A stretch of DNA of 31,231 bases, taken from contig JAYMSP010001528.1 of NCBI GenBank assembly GCA_036897095.1, forward strand, positions 1 through 31,231, in the 5' to 3' direction. Source of the DNA: Plantago elongata. Its lineage: Eukaryota; Streptophyta; Magnoliopsida; Lamiales; Plantaginaceae. Within the stretch, counting starts at the first letter, position 1; each line of letters begins with the position of its first letter. The translations under genes and the position numbers were made by a program. Below are positions 20,022 through 31,020 of this stretch, piece after piece. The notes below the pieces were generated by a model. The model was given only the letters and a program-made list of their open reading frames with translations. It was not told the origin of the DNA and did not search any database.

Positions 20022-23000
20022 TTAGCAGAGCTGCAGCAAGCAAACACACTCAATGTGAGGTGTATGAGGGAACATGTCTACCGGTTGCAAGCTCATTAGT
20101 TTATAGCATCCTTTGATGTCTTTCTCGGGCTGCATCAAACAATTTTCAGAGACCTAGAAATCAATAAAATAAAATTAGTTTGTTAATTATAGTGCTACTT
20201 ACCACACCATGACAAAGGTAGTCAAGGTCACGAGCACAAGTTGCAGGATTGCATGATATATAGACGATCCGTTCTGCCTTTAGGTTCAGTAAAAATTTGA
20301 TCAATTTCATGTGCATGCCAGGGCGATTAGGATCTGCATTCAAGTACAACCATATTAGGCACTATTCAAAACAGTATCATGGAAGTGCTTAAAGAGAGTG
20401 CTACTGATGTGTTACTTGTTGCACTAAAGTTTGACAAACATTTCAATAAATGAGATAAAACATACATGAAATACAATATAACAAGGCATTCCACTGCATT
20501 GTTATATTCACATGAACAAAATCAGTTTATTGAACGGCAAAGCGAATATGCTTACACCATCACACACATTAAAACACTCACGTGATTAGTTAGTGTAAAG
20601 AGAAGCCTAACAACCAACGGTTGTTGGCTCAAGTGGTAAGGGACTTGAGTTCACTTAAGCAAAGTCTCGAGTTCGAGCCTTGTGGATGTAAGAAGCCACC
20701 CCTCCAAAAGGGTCCGACAGTGCTCGGTTGGATTAGTCGCATAAGCGGATACCAGTGATAAATCAACAAAAAAAGAGAAGCCTAACAGTGCTTTAGGGAA
20801 ATGCAAGGCTGAGCTTAGTTCATTAATGTGCTTTTGGCCAAAAAATGAACATGGTGGGTTGTCATCCAATGTTTTCCAACTGAGCAACTATAAAGAAGAA
20901 AACCACCAGAAATCTTGGTAGAAATAATTCAGTGGTGATTTACTACAGCCAGAAGACATTTGGTCAAATTACAATAATTCAACAAGACCACTCAGAGTTT
21001 TTTAAAACTGCAAACACACACAATGACACAATGCTATCAACTGGTACAACTATTGGCTTAGCCTACATGAAAAAAAAAAGAACTTAAAGATTTTTTAGTT
21101 AAATAAAATCTGCTGATTTTTTAATAGAGGGGTGTTGCGTAACGCAACCATCAAATTTCCGGTAATTTAGGTAAACCTCAAGGATAGCAGAGCAGAGGTG
21201 GTCAAATTATGTAAATCATGAGCTAACTAAGAAAGCATTGCATCTAAGAAGAGGTCTACCTGTGATGACGAGGTTAGGCTTGGGGAAATATTCTCCAAAG
21301 TTATCACCGATTTTGTTAAGATCCCCCTGGACAAACGTAGCATTAACTATGCCATTAAGATTGGCATTACGACGCGCATCGGATACGGCTTGATCAACTA
21401 ACTCAAAACCATATACATGTTTTGCCCTGACAATATGGAAATAGAAGGGATACAGTAAATTAGTCACTCTCATCTCAATCAGCAGATCTGGCTGATAAAA
21501 TTACCTTTTCGCTAGTGTTAGACCAATGGTTCCCGTTCCACAAAACAGATCCAGAACTATTTCTGACCCATCTCCTTTCAGACAAGCACTGTCCTCTATT
21601 AGTTTATATAGAACCTCTGCCTGCATGGTGTAACTGGATATGAATGACATGATGTTAAAGGAATAGAGATCTTAGAAATCTTTGCAACTCCAAAGCAGAA
21701 TAAAATATGCCAGAGAGATTAGCAAAACAAAATATATAGGTTCTGCATTTCATGCATACCTGGTGTGTATTTGTCTGGAAGAAAGAGTTCGCTGATATTT
21801 GGAATTTTAATCCTCGGAGGCTCTCTGTAATTGCTGGTTTACCAAAGAGTGTATACTCCTGCTCCCCAACGGATGTGTTGCCCACAGATGTATTAACATT
21901 GTTCATGATGCTTACCTGTGTTACCAGAAATAAAAAAAGAAATAAATAAAAAAGAGGAAAATAAAGATTGACTATACATGAGAAGTTGAGAACTAAGCCC
22001 AAACTACTAAGTGATTTTATGCATTCTGTAAGCACTTCAAAGAGATGTGTTAAGCATTATCCTTCTCAGTAGCCATGATAGGAGTTTAGTTCACTCATGA
22101 CTCATCTGCTCATTAAGTGGCCAACATTAAACACTAGACATGAAGCTTTAAATAATAAAGTCTCATTTCTCCATTAGTCTGACTAAGAATAAACTAAACC
22201 TGTTATCAAGGCAAAAACCATGTCCACGAGTTTCTCATTGAGATAGTAGTACAACGAACTGAACAAATTTATATGTCAGCTGATCAAGTTTATATCAAAA
22301 TCAAAGATGACAATATACTAGTTTCAGGTACTACATGTAGAAAATATCCCATTGGAAATTTCATATGGTTTTATCAGGGGCAATCATCAATATTGTTGAA
22401 AATTAATCAAGGACCCACCACATGAGGATAAGCTGCGAGTTTATCAACAATGGGCTTCAGCAATTCAGGCTTGTATGCTGAAGTCACAAAATTGACCATA
22501 AGCTCAGGCTGGCCAGTTTCGACACTCCTGAAACAAAATAATTGGTTCAACAAACAAATACCCAACCAGGGATTGTCGACATGATCTTGCGGAAGTCTAA
22601 CCATAAACTTAAATAAAAAAACATAGAGCTTGGGATATCTAAGAGTAGAGCATTTGGTTGCTTTTAGATAGGAAATTCTTCTGAGATCACAAATTATTCA
22701 TACATGACCCATAATAAATCCTCGTAGTCTATCCCAATCTAACCAGGCAGGTAAAAACCCAAACAAACCAGTTTAACGCTCCATATTCCACTCTACTTAA
22801 TTCCAGTCTGGTTGGCCTTGAAACTTAATCAATTGCATGTACCCTTCAGTATCTCACCAGTCTCCCAGTCAAGAGTATCATGTAATCAAAATTCATCATG
22901 TTCTCCCTCAGTAAGAATCTGAAAGCTATAAAGCGAAACCAAGTTGATATCACTGAATCCAACAGTAGCAAAATAAAGCAGAACTAACATGGGAGCTGAA

Positions 23001-25112
23001 TTCAAAACAAGCCAGCATAAGATTAATATATAGGATAGAGCATCATGAATACCTGCCCGTTCTGAGCATCAAATGCTTCAAAAAGCCTTGATGTGAGTGA
23101 ACATTGTATGGTGTTAGACCAAACTCAGGGTCCCTCCACATGTCTTGGACGACTGCAAGGACCTATGAATCAGAGAATGAATTTAAATGGGACAATCCAA
23201 GTACATTAGATTTTGACCAGCTCAAGTTAAACCAAGGAAATGATAAAACTAGACAGACATGGTATGCATAGTTGTGAGTACAGGCTAAAACTGAGCAGAA
23301 GGGAATTGAAAAGATAAGCTGACAGAAACCTTTATATCCTATGGCAATTGAAATGGATAAGCTGTCAGAAACCTTTATATCTATACAAAAACAAGCAGAA
23401 TACTGAGGCAATCATTCCTGTGCACAACTATTACTCACCGTGCATTTTTATTATCTAAACGTTCGTGGTTAACGAGATTAAATTCTGCCATTATCAACTT
23501 TTGTAGCTTGCAGACATCTATAGACATAGTTCCAGTAAATAACTTATTTCAGTAACATACTTAATACATGAAATTATCAATCAGCATTATAATAATGCAT
23601 ACAGGCTCTTGAATCAGCGTACCTCATTTCCTGGGCCACTCTGTAACAGACACTTATTGACATCCAGAACCTTGTCAAAAAATCCAGGAGCATGCAAGCC
23701 CAAAGCCCATTCACTGGCTTCATTGGTTTCATTGCATCCTTGTTGCAACATTTCAGTAGGTACCCATTTTCTGTCACCGAAGGAGAACTCCATCTATGCA
23801 ATCACAAAGCACACTTTAATTACAAATTCAATTTATCTACCTCAGCTAGCTGTCTAGTTTTCTCATCCAGCCACGATGCTTAGTGCCAAAGACAAATTAC
23901 ACTGATGTGTCGAATTTATCTACTTCAACTAGTTTATCTACCTCAACTAGCTGTCTATTTTTCAAAAGTTATGTGCCTAATATACCCGGTCACGTGGATT
24001 ACCCCTAAACATGTAATGTTTGTATCTAATTATGACAGTCTCTCACAAAAGCTGCTCTTACATAAACTAGCATATAATTCAGCTTGTACAAAAAATTTAT
24101 AGGAACATTGGCAACAAACACGTTCAATGTCTATAAGTACGATTGTAATCTGCAAACATATTGAACCATCAGCGACAAGAAAGCTCTCTCAGTAGCCAAA
24201 TACAACAGAAGCATCTATAACTATTGGAAACATCAAACTACAAGAAAACAACTACATGGAAATAGGCTGCTTCTTCACCTTGTTCCGGTAATGGAATTGG
24301 ATATCACAAGGAACAATGGGCTTCAGGATGCCACCATACTCAAGATCTTTTTTCGAAAACTTTCCAACATGAACAATCAACTCATGCACCTGTTTCTCCT
24401 TTGTCCTAACTTGAGCATCATACAACAAATCCTGCGTCTTACAACCTCCACAATGTGCGGCAAACTCACACGGTGCTTCCACATAGTCCCTGTGTTGTTC
24501 TATCGTCCTCAATTTCTTCACCTGCCCTCCATACAATACACCAACCAGCAAAAGTAAGCCACTTAAACAACCAAAATTTCACTTAGCATCACATTACATC
24601 CGAAGCAGTTTCGATAATACGATTAATCGGTAAAGGATAGAACCAATCAAGTCTCTTCCAGTCAGGCATTTGATCAAATACGTACAACACAACTCGCTGA
24701 TACTCATTTTTATAACATAAAACGATGAATTAACAAAACGCAAAAGCTAAACCTCAGCGTAGTTATTCTTTATGCGAGTGACACGGCCAATGAACTTCTC
24801 TCCAGGCAATGCTCGATCACACATGACAACGTAGCCAGTCTCAGAGACCTTACAGAGGCCTTTGCCTTTGAAAGCTAAGCTTTCGCAGACCAGCTCCAAA
24901 GTCTGGCCTCGCTTCGGATAGTACGGCGTCTTATTCTTCCTATCCTTACTGTCTGTGGTTGTGGTTGTAGCTGTAGCTGTGGGCTCTTCCGATTGTTCAA
25001 TTGGAGACGACGCAGCAGCGAGTGCCGAAAAATGACGTGGTGCTTCGCGGCGGATGTTACACCATGGACGGCCGTAGAGGAGGCGGATTCCACCGCCGTG
25101 TATCGCCGCCAT
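20022..25112 (-). CDS. TrmA/RlmD-type RNA (uracil-5)-methyltransferase
   Basis: Ten exons on the minus strand: 25112-24753, 24521-24279, 23793-23623, 23162-23053, 22527-22419, 21915-21760, 21620-21505, 21426-21260, 20333-20203 and 20153-20022. They join in frame to 564 residues; all introns are GT-AG. The basic, Ala/Ser-rich N-terminus (1-40) suggests an organelle transit peptide. A TRAM RNA-binding domain covers about 66-122. Iron-sulfur cysteines lie at 138, 144 and 147 (C-x5-C-x2-C), with the fourth probably at 249. The SAM fold has LDLFCGTGTIG (406-416), DPNRPGMH (478-485) and the catalytic Cys505 in YISCNPATCARDL. The end MFPHTPHIECVCLL is typical. The enzyme transfers methyl from SAM to C5 of uridine in rRNA or tRNA. 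Plastid rRNA is a likely but unproven target. It resembles Arabidopsis At3g21300. Confidence 0.94.
20154..20202 (-). other. 49-nt last intron of the RNA methyltransferase gene
   Basis: Minus-strand GTAAGT donor and TTTCTAG acceptor are only 49 nt apart. Removal joins LDYLCHGV to VSENC in frame and gives the conserved C-terminus. Retention adds a short tail ending at TGA (20163-20161), losing the last 43 residues. A CTAAT branch-point candidate lies about 21 nt before the acceptor. Confidence 0.75.
20613..20771 (+). mobile_element. tRNA-derived SINE, family B, in intron 8
   Basis: Box A tggctcaagtgg (about 20624-20635) and box B gagttcgagcc (about 20669-20679) are well kept, followed by a unique body and a short A-rich end. 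Perfect 16-bp target duplications aaagagaagcctaaca lie at 20597-20612 and 20772-20787. The intact repeats mean a young insertion. It lies antisense to the host gene in its largest intron (20334-21259). It is a different family from the SINEs at 12211 and 15426. Confidence 0.88.
23300..23390. repeat. Imperfect direct repeat in intron 3 of the RNA methyltransferase gene
   Basis: The words gataagctgacagaaacc and gataagctgtcagaaacc, each followed by tttatatc, recur about 43 bp apart (near 23313 and 23356). A separate doublet of tttatctacctca(g/a)ctagctgtcta lies at about 23838 and 23932 in intron 2. Confidence 0.7.
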
Positions 25113-25226
25113 TGGTGTTGGAAACGGTTGAATTGTGGTGTTTCCGTTTTGGGGGAAAATTCGGCGGCAAAGAAATGGATGAGAAATGGACCTTTCCAGT
25201 TTATTATCAATATCTTGCTTATCTAG

Positions 25227-26050
25227 TCTATGTACTCGTTAATTCACAATCAATTTATCCTGACTCCTCATTTAGATTGAATTTTTTATATACAAAAACT
25301 TTTAATTTTATTTAAAATAAAATCACTTAAATTTTATTTTAAACAGTAAATAAATCACTTAATAATAAATTTACTAAACATCATACACAATTAACACTAA
25401 TACATAAATAACACAAAATCAATCATTCTAAAATTTAAACGTGTAACCAAGAGGATATTCATACCTAATATCCTTTTTAACTTTTAACCAATTAAAATTA
25501 TTTTCTCTTTATGCAATCATTAAAAAATATTGTTACATAGATACAAGTTAGTTAGATTATATTCTCTTTCATCGTAATATTTTAAATTGAACTTATCTAA
25601 TCTAAAGTGAATTGTTGTATAAAATATAAGTTTATTCATAATTGAACTGAATGAAATTAAATTGGATTGAACTTAACTGAACCGAATAAGGCTCTGTTCT
25701 CTCGTTAACTGAAATTTATTGAACTGAATTGAACTAAACTGAACAGAAGTAAGGTATAAATTATAATTTAATTGAATTGAACTGAATTGAACTTGAACTG
25801 AAATATAGAGTTAGTCAGTTTTAACGAATTAGTTTCACTGGACTAACGATCATGATTGAAAATGAATTTGAAATTGTGATTTTAATTTGTCTATATCTAA
25901 CTGTTCTATTTGTCTGAACATTGAAATCCTAGTTCTGTTCTACACTTCTACTATACAATATTGCAGGCAGATGATCCATTTGTCAATTGTTCAGTTAAAC
26001 ATCAACAAAATTAGGAGCATATCAATGAAACTTACATATTTTGTTCATTA
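25227..26050. repeat. Intergenic with a degenerate gaactgaa-type repeat
   Basis: Very AT-rich between two divergently placed gene ends. 25635-25805 is made of irregular units such as ttgaactgaattgaact and attgaattgaactgaa, interrupted near 25688 by aaggctctgttct, a word often seen at plant DNA-element ends. It could be a decayed element or a diverged microsatellite; no terminal repeats were defined. The rest shows nothing. Confidence 0.5.
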
Positions 26051-26980
26051 CTATTCAATCTTCCAAGCATGCAAAAAAAGAAGGAACTTCGAGGCCTTTG
26101 AATAGCTTTTTGTTGAGTAATACATGCTTTCGGCACTCCCATCGCTCTCATAATCACACTTGCTATTGTTATCCTCTAAGTCACTATCCACATCCGGTGC
26201 CCCCGGTTTGAAGATGAACAGCCCGTGGCTAGAACCGGGGTCACAGAACAACCACGCGTACACGTCCCAAAACACCTGTACCTGTTGCTTGTCGACTAGC
26301 ACAGTCTGGTTACCCCTAAACTTCCACTGCAAATTTGAAACATGTACCAAAACAATACCGTCTATGCTAATCCACATTTCAGGATCTTTAGGACCAGAAA
26401 CCGAGCTCTCTACAATGATATCATGCTCACGTTTCCTCTGGTCAAATTTCGCCCTCGTGGCAAAAGACTTCTTTGCAAAGACATGCTCTTTCTTGTAAAA
26501 CATCACGGCCTCAACTAGCGCTGGCCTCGATTTTGTTCTCTTGTATGCCTTTTTCTTGAGGTCTCCCAATAATAACACTACCTCTTCTTCAGAAACTAAA
26601 GCAACATAGTAATCAGAACTTGGCTCTGGACTATTTGTAAATTTTGCTGATCTTAAATCCCAATAAGCTTCCAATTGATCACCACCATCAATCTCGAACG
26701 TCTTGTACCCTTTTTTGGCCCAAAAGTGCCACGGCTTGAAGTCGATTTTGCATGTGTGGACATGATCAGGCTTGATACTATCAATGGACATGGTTAGAGT
26801 TTGATTCATGAGGTTCTTGCTCCAGTTTATGGTCATATTGCGCCAGAAACCTGCAATGTGTGTCTGATAGACGCATGTCACCACGTCATTAGTTGGTTTT
26901 TGCATCAAGGGTTCCTCTTGTGGAGGGGTTGGTTGAGTAGAGGACGACGCTTCTGACCTTGAGCTAATTCGATAGGCCAT
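26051..26980 (-). CDS. DUF868 family protein
   Basis: One exon on the minus strand encodes 309 residues, the usual length for plant DUF868 proteins. After a Ser/Gln/Pro-rich start (1-30) the conserved order is visible: VTCVYQTHIAGFWRNMTINW, SIDSIKPDHVHTCKIDFKPW, HFWAKKGYKTFEIDGG, YWDLRSAKFTNSPEPSSDYY and VALVSEEEVVLLLGDLKKKAY. Then come a lysine-rich helix, the PEMWISIDGIVLVHVSNLQWKFRGNQ region, QVFWDVYAWLF and an acidic tail. The biochemical role of the family is not known; members are plant-restricted and a beta-rich fold is likely. No signal peptide or membrane segment is seen. Start choice: the first ATG after the likely leader intron, in frame with the conserved core from residue 31. It is convergent to nothing nearby; its 3' end faces the RNA methyltransferase promoter. 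Confidence 0.92.
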   Translation of the reverse strand: MAYRISSRSEASSSTQPTPPQEEPLMQKPTNDVVTCVYQTHIAGFWRNMTINWSKNLMNQTLTMSIDSIKPDHVHTCKIDFKPWHFWAKKGYKTFEIDGGDQLEAYWDLRSAKFTNSPEPSSDYYVALVSEEEVVLLLGDLKKKAYKRTKSRPALVEAVMFYKKEHVFAKKSFATRAKFDQRKREHDIIVESSVSGPKDPEMWISIDGIVLVHVSNLQWKFRGNQTVLVDKQQVQVFWDVYAWLFCDPGSSHGLFIFKPGAPDVDSDLEDNNSKCDYESDGSAESMYYSTKSYSKASKFLLFLHAWKIE

Positions 26981-27000
26981 TCGCGTAATATTTGAACCCT

Positions 27001-27154
27001 CTTGAAAGGAAAGAAATGTGAGAATGTTTCTATGTAAAGAGACAAGCTACAGGAACTGAAATATGATTTGGCAAATGGGATCAAGAAGTCTAGTAACGAT
27101 TTTGTACATGATATCATTTCCAGCATTGCCAAGAACATGAAATGCACATGTTAC
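27001..27154 (-). other. Probable 5' leader intron of the DUF868 gene
   Basis: On the minus strand a donor (ttgag|gtaaca) at 27154 and a strong polypyrimidine acceptor (ttctttcctttcaag) ending at 27001 define a 154-bp intron that stops 20 bp before the start codon. A 27147-26905 frame across it is then not translated. Confidence 0.55.
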
Positions 27155-27339
27155 CTCAAGAAATGTGAACTTTCTTATAGGATCCTCAGCAATGTGATAA
27201 TAATTGTGAAAACAAGAAAATATATTGGTACAAGAATGTTTTTGTTGAAAGTGGTAGGGACAAGAAGATGAATGTTGTGAAGTAAGAGTTGATTTGTGGA
27301 GGAGAAGAGTTTTGTGAGAAAGAGGCTCCCCTAAAAGGA

Positions 27340-27350
27340 TGGATCTTTAA
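27340..27350 (-). promoter_or_regulatory. Candidate TATA box of the DUF868 gene
   Basis: On the minus strand ctatttaaag lies about 360 bp upstream of the start codon and about 190 bp upstream of the leader donor. It is the best TATA-like word in the region. Confidence 0.35.
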
Positions 27351-27359
27351 ATAGAAAAC

Positions 27360-28020
27360 ATACTAATATAAGCATACGTGATGGTATTTTGGGTACTTTG
27401 AATTGTAAAATTTTCAATTTGTAATGTATATCCATATATATATTAAAGAAATCTCGAGAAAGGAGCTATGCCACATAAAAAAAAAGTTTTTGAAGTGAAA
27501 AATTATTATTTATTTATTTAATTTATTTGACAAGATATATTCCATTTTTCTCTGGAGAAAATTTTAAAACTTATATTACATTGGATCGAAAAATGTGGGA
27601 TGCACTATATTTAGCCACACATATTATATTTTAACAAACAATATCGATTTATTCACATTTCACACTAAATAATTATAACTACCCAATCAAATTTGGTGGA
27701 AGTAATACTTTATTTAATATAAAGTTAGTCATTTAGCTCAAAATGCATAAACTGCCAAATTACAAAAAATATTCATATGTGTATGCAAAAACAAATGAAT
27801 CAATCAAATAGTAGATAAAATGATTTTATTTGGCTTTGTTGCTAACGACATGAGGTATATTCAGAATTGGTAAACTGCAATTAAGTGGGAACATGTTTAT
27901 TGTAACAATCACCCGTGTTTAAGCGTGAGTTGGTACATAAAAGATTGATGCCACGACATATTCAAAATTTTCGACTTCATCTATATATGTACTTGTAAAA
28001 ATAAACTCCCAATTTCAATG
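27360..28020. other. Intergenic, AT-rich
   Basis: No supported gene. 27654-27735 resembles 28709-28797 (both begin cacatttcacact and share gtggaag and a tttaat block), a diverged direct repeat. Confidence 0.45.
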
Positions 28021-28024
28021 TCAA

Positions 28025-28268
28025 GTATTAACGAACTCCTAAGAATAGTATTGGAAGTCCAATCACTTAATTTCAATAATACCATTTTGTTGCCTAATTT
28101 CATAACTTTTTAAAGGTAAAAAATCTAGCATAAAATCTAACTTTGAAATCAACAAAATCCTAAAAATAGTATTGAAAGTACAATCAATTAATGTCAATAA
28201 TACCATTTTGTTGCCTAATTTCATGATTTTTTAATGGTAAAAAATCTAGCATAAAATCTAACTTTGAC
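28025..28268. repeat. 121-bp tandem duplication
   Basis: Two adjacent copies, about 28025-28145 and 28146-28268, share long perfect runs, including ataccattttgttgcctaat and the end aaaaaatctagcataaaatc. It ends some 50 bp upstream of the F-box fragment. Confidence 0.85.
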
Positions 28269-28317
28269 ATCACAAGAAGTTAATTAGAAGGTAGTAGACC
28301 AAAAAAAATAAAAAAAA

Positions 28318-28419
28318 ATGTCACAGATCTTCATGGATCTTCCCGAAGATATGTTGGTGGAAATTCTTTCTCATGCTGCAATAAATTCTCCACCAACATG
28401 GATTGGCTGGATGCTCAGG
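28318..28419 (+). pseudogene. F-box gene first exon, apparently stranded
   Basis: From ATG at 28318 the frame gives 34 residues: MSQIFMDLPEDMLVEILSHA and then a short run ending WIGWMLR before TAA at 28420-28422. LPEDMLVEILS is the typical start of a plant F-box. The end CTCAG|GTAACC is a good splice donor, so this may be a first exon. In typical relatives the F-box continues with LFxxKLSCK-like residues; here that stretch is replaced (PPTWIGWMLR), and I found no continuing exon in the following 2.8 kb. It is most likely a truncated or decayed gene. A short exon I missed would make it a real small F-box gene. Confidence 0.5.
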
Positions 28420-28422
28420 TAA

Positions 28423-29880
28423 CCATTTTGACTATAATATAATTCTATTTAATGGCGTGAATGATGAATATGAAATGATGAGAATGGCGATATAACTAAC
28501 TTCAACATAATGTATAATGAGACAGAATTGAAATGGTATATTTATAGTGTTTGAAAACTAGATTCTTGAATGAGGAAAAAACAAAATGTAGTTGGAATCA
28601 AAGTGCATGGGTCGACTGAAGCTTGGTCAAGAGGATTATGTACTCAAAGTAGCCACTCAATTATTGACTAGAAGATTTCAATTATTCACTAGAAAATTTC
28701 AATATATGCACATTTCACACTCAATTATGCACTAGAAAATTCTAACTAACGAACCGAATCACGTGGAAGCAACATTTAGTTTAATGCAAAACTCAGTATC
28801 CTAACTTTTTACTTAATTGCTTTAATATTATTTTTCATCTTAAAGATTCATGCATGGCTTAAACTTAACATACTCACGTATTGCATCCTATAGTGCATGC
28901 ATCTCCCATAACACTATAAAACACACTCTCAAAATAAGACGTTGGTTCAACATAGAAAGAATTCCTATTTTTAGGCAATTTTGTTAAATGAGTTAAGTGA
29001 ATTCCTATTTTTATGTAATTTTGTTGACTTAATTTAATCTCAACATTTTTGTTAAATTCAACGAAAAATTGTAGCACACCAGAAAGAGATTCTAAAATAA
29101 ATTTCTATGTATATTCAATTTAGTTTTTATTTGACTTCTAATTTGCTCCATAAACATCCGATTTGTAACAAAATAGAGAATGATACAATTATCTCCTATG
29201 CTCTTTTGAATTATCCTATACAAAAACATATTATATACTTACGCTACACCGAGTCCTCTGAATTCTATGTGGCATTTTGGACCAATTTTTATATCAAATT
29301 TTAATTAATAAAGCTAAATTCTAAAACATAAATTGATTTTTATTTTTATTTTTCAGAATTCAAATGCTATATTAGAAAATTTAACGTTGATAAACACATG
29401 TGGGTTGCATGTAGTGGCAATTATATAATTTCAGTTTTTTGTGTATTTACATGCATGTCCATATTTTTTTATATATATAATAAAGTTAATTCAACTTTTA
29501 GTTACTGAGTCAATATCAATTCCCGATCTTTAGCAGTCAACATTTTCATATATAGTCAATTACGTTCTAGAGACACTTACGCTCCTACATGTGAGAAGAT
29601 ACAACAAATCATTTTTGTCAACATCACTAATAATTACGCCTCAAACTTTTAGGGATTTACTAAACAAAAGAAAGATGAACTATATTTTACTATGATGAAG
29701 ACATTTCAAAGTTAATGTATGGATTGAGCCCAACACCTTCCAACCAAACATAATCTTATTATAAAACACTACCATAAAAGTTTGGATGTTGGAAAGTTAT
29801 ATTGCAGGCTACATAGTGATATATATGATGCTCGATTTAAAGTTGTAAGGTCAAGGTGACTGCAAAAGAGGCAAGAACAA
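28423..29880. other. Gene-poor AT-rich DNA with small repeats
   Basis: 28650-28745 has three variants of a caatta-t-cactagaaaatttc unit. 28965-29030 doubles gaattcctatttttatg plus a ttttgtt block about 38 bp apart. Nothing translates into a recognisable protein. Confidence 0.45.
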
Positions 29881-29895
29881 AGAGATAACTGCTTT

Positions 29896-30000
29896 GTTTT
29901 GTTCAAGACCCGGTGGTTAATTTAATCGGTAAAACAACTTATTTCGGTGATGGATTCTCTAATTGAGGTACGTCGAACCTCCATGTGATTCAAATATCTA
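29896..30000 (+). mobile_element. Possible decayed tRNA-derived SINE head
   Basis: cccggtggttaatttaatcggtaaaac resembles a tRNA-type box A region, and tacgtcgaacctcc, about 50 bp on, resembles box B. Spacing is longer than in the other copies and no target duplication was found. Confidence 0.3.
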
Positions 30001-30179
30001 TATACTACAGTCTCACTTAACCGATTGATATTTATTTTTAGCTTTATGAATTGTGACACCAGTGCATTTACAGTTGAATTATTCCAAAAATGCATATGGA
30101 CTATTTGTGCAAGTTACGTGTTGCGCATAATACAACAATGTGAAAGGTTTTTATGATTATTTGTAGTTATAACGACTAA

Positions 30180-31020
30180 GAGTTGATTTGGAAGATTAAG
30201 ATTAGCATTTTGTGGCGTGTGGTGAATGATACTCTTCCAGTTCATTCTAAATTACGCAAGAGATGTATTTTTAAGATGATATTGGTTATCCTGTTTAGAC
30301 TGATACTATTGAAAATATATTAATTTGAAACATTCTTAGGAATTGCAGCTTTGTTCGTTGCTTCTGTGCATGTATTAACTTCCTCAATTATGTCATGTTT
30401 ATTGATATTAAATATAAATTGCAGTGGATTTCTAAATTTATGCAGCTGGTGTCAACATATGCATTTGAGTTCTTCGTTTGCTCATTTGGAAGTTGGATCA
30501 TTTAGCATAATCGAAAAAAGATAAGCGGATATGATCCTTTGAGTCTACTCAATTTACCGGTGTCTATATTCGCAGACACATGGATTCACAGTAGATCTTT
30601 TAATGTGACCTCCATAATATTTTTCATGGGATAGTATGAAGATGAATTTTGATGCTTCAATTCATTGACCAGCCGAAGTAAAATTCGGCGACGCATGCGA
30701 ACAATTCAGGTGTTGTTGTTGGATGGAAGAGAAGTATAATTCCTGAGATACATGATTTCAACGATGGCTAAATCATTGATTACACATATGCAGTTTTGTT
30801 TGTAGCAAAATTGAGATTTAGGCACTTTTAATATTGAAAGAATGTGTTTTTGAGAATTATTTGTCAATTACAGTACCATGACACACCATCTCTGCATTAG
30901 GTGTCAATAGTCAAGAAATTTGATTGCTATCAAGACTTTTTCATGCTTTTAGTTTTAATTATATTTCCAGACTTTGTAATATATTGGATCATACTTTGAC
31001 CCATGATGCTAGATAGGCTC
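30180..31020 (+). mobile_element. Decayed LINE 3' end: zf-RVT and RNase H remnants
   Basis: Around 30190-30290 one frame reads WKIKISILWRVVNDTLPVHS then KLRKRCIF, the pattern of the zinc-finger-like domain that follows plant LINE reverse transcriptases. After a frame change, 30630-30740 gives MKMNFDASIH, a stop, and then in another frame NNSGVVVGWKRSIIPEI, matching the start of the plant LINE RNase H domain. Further pieces (AVLFVAKLRF; FNYISRLCNILDHTLTHDA near 30955-31010) match its later parts. Several stops and shifts show it is dead. Reverse transcriptase proper is not visible upstream, so the copy is truncated. Confidence 0.7.

Noticed and set aside
20613..20690. Plus-strand tRNA gene
   Set aside because: This is the head of a SINE with perfect target duplications; no acceptor stem.
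20651..20887. 78-codon minus-strand frame in intron 8
   Set aside because: Half of it is SINE sequence; not conserved and inside an intron.
21135..21149. Palindrome gttgcgtaacgcaac as a binding site
   Set aside because: A neat 7-bp inverted repeat, but deep inside intron 8 with no other support; chance is adequate.
24875..25210. 111-codon minus-strand frame and the opposite-strand frames at 24993-25315
   Set aside because: They overlap the first exon of the RNA methyltransferase gene out of frame and show no domain; the gene's own frame has TRAM and family continuity.
26160..26498. 112-codon plus-strand frame
   Set aside because: Antisense to the DUF868 coding exon.
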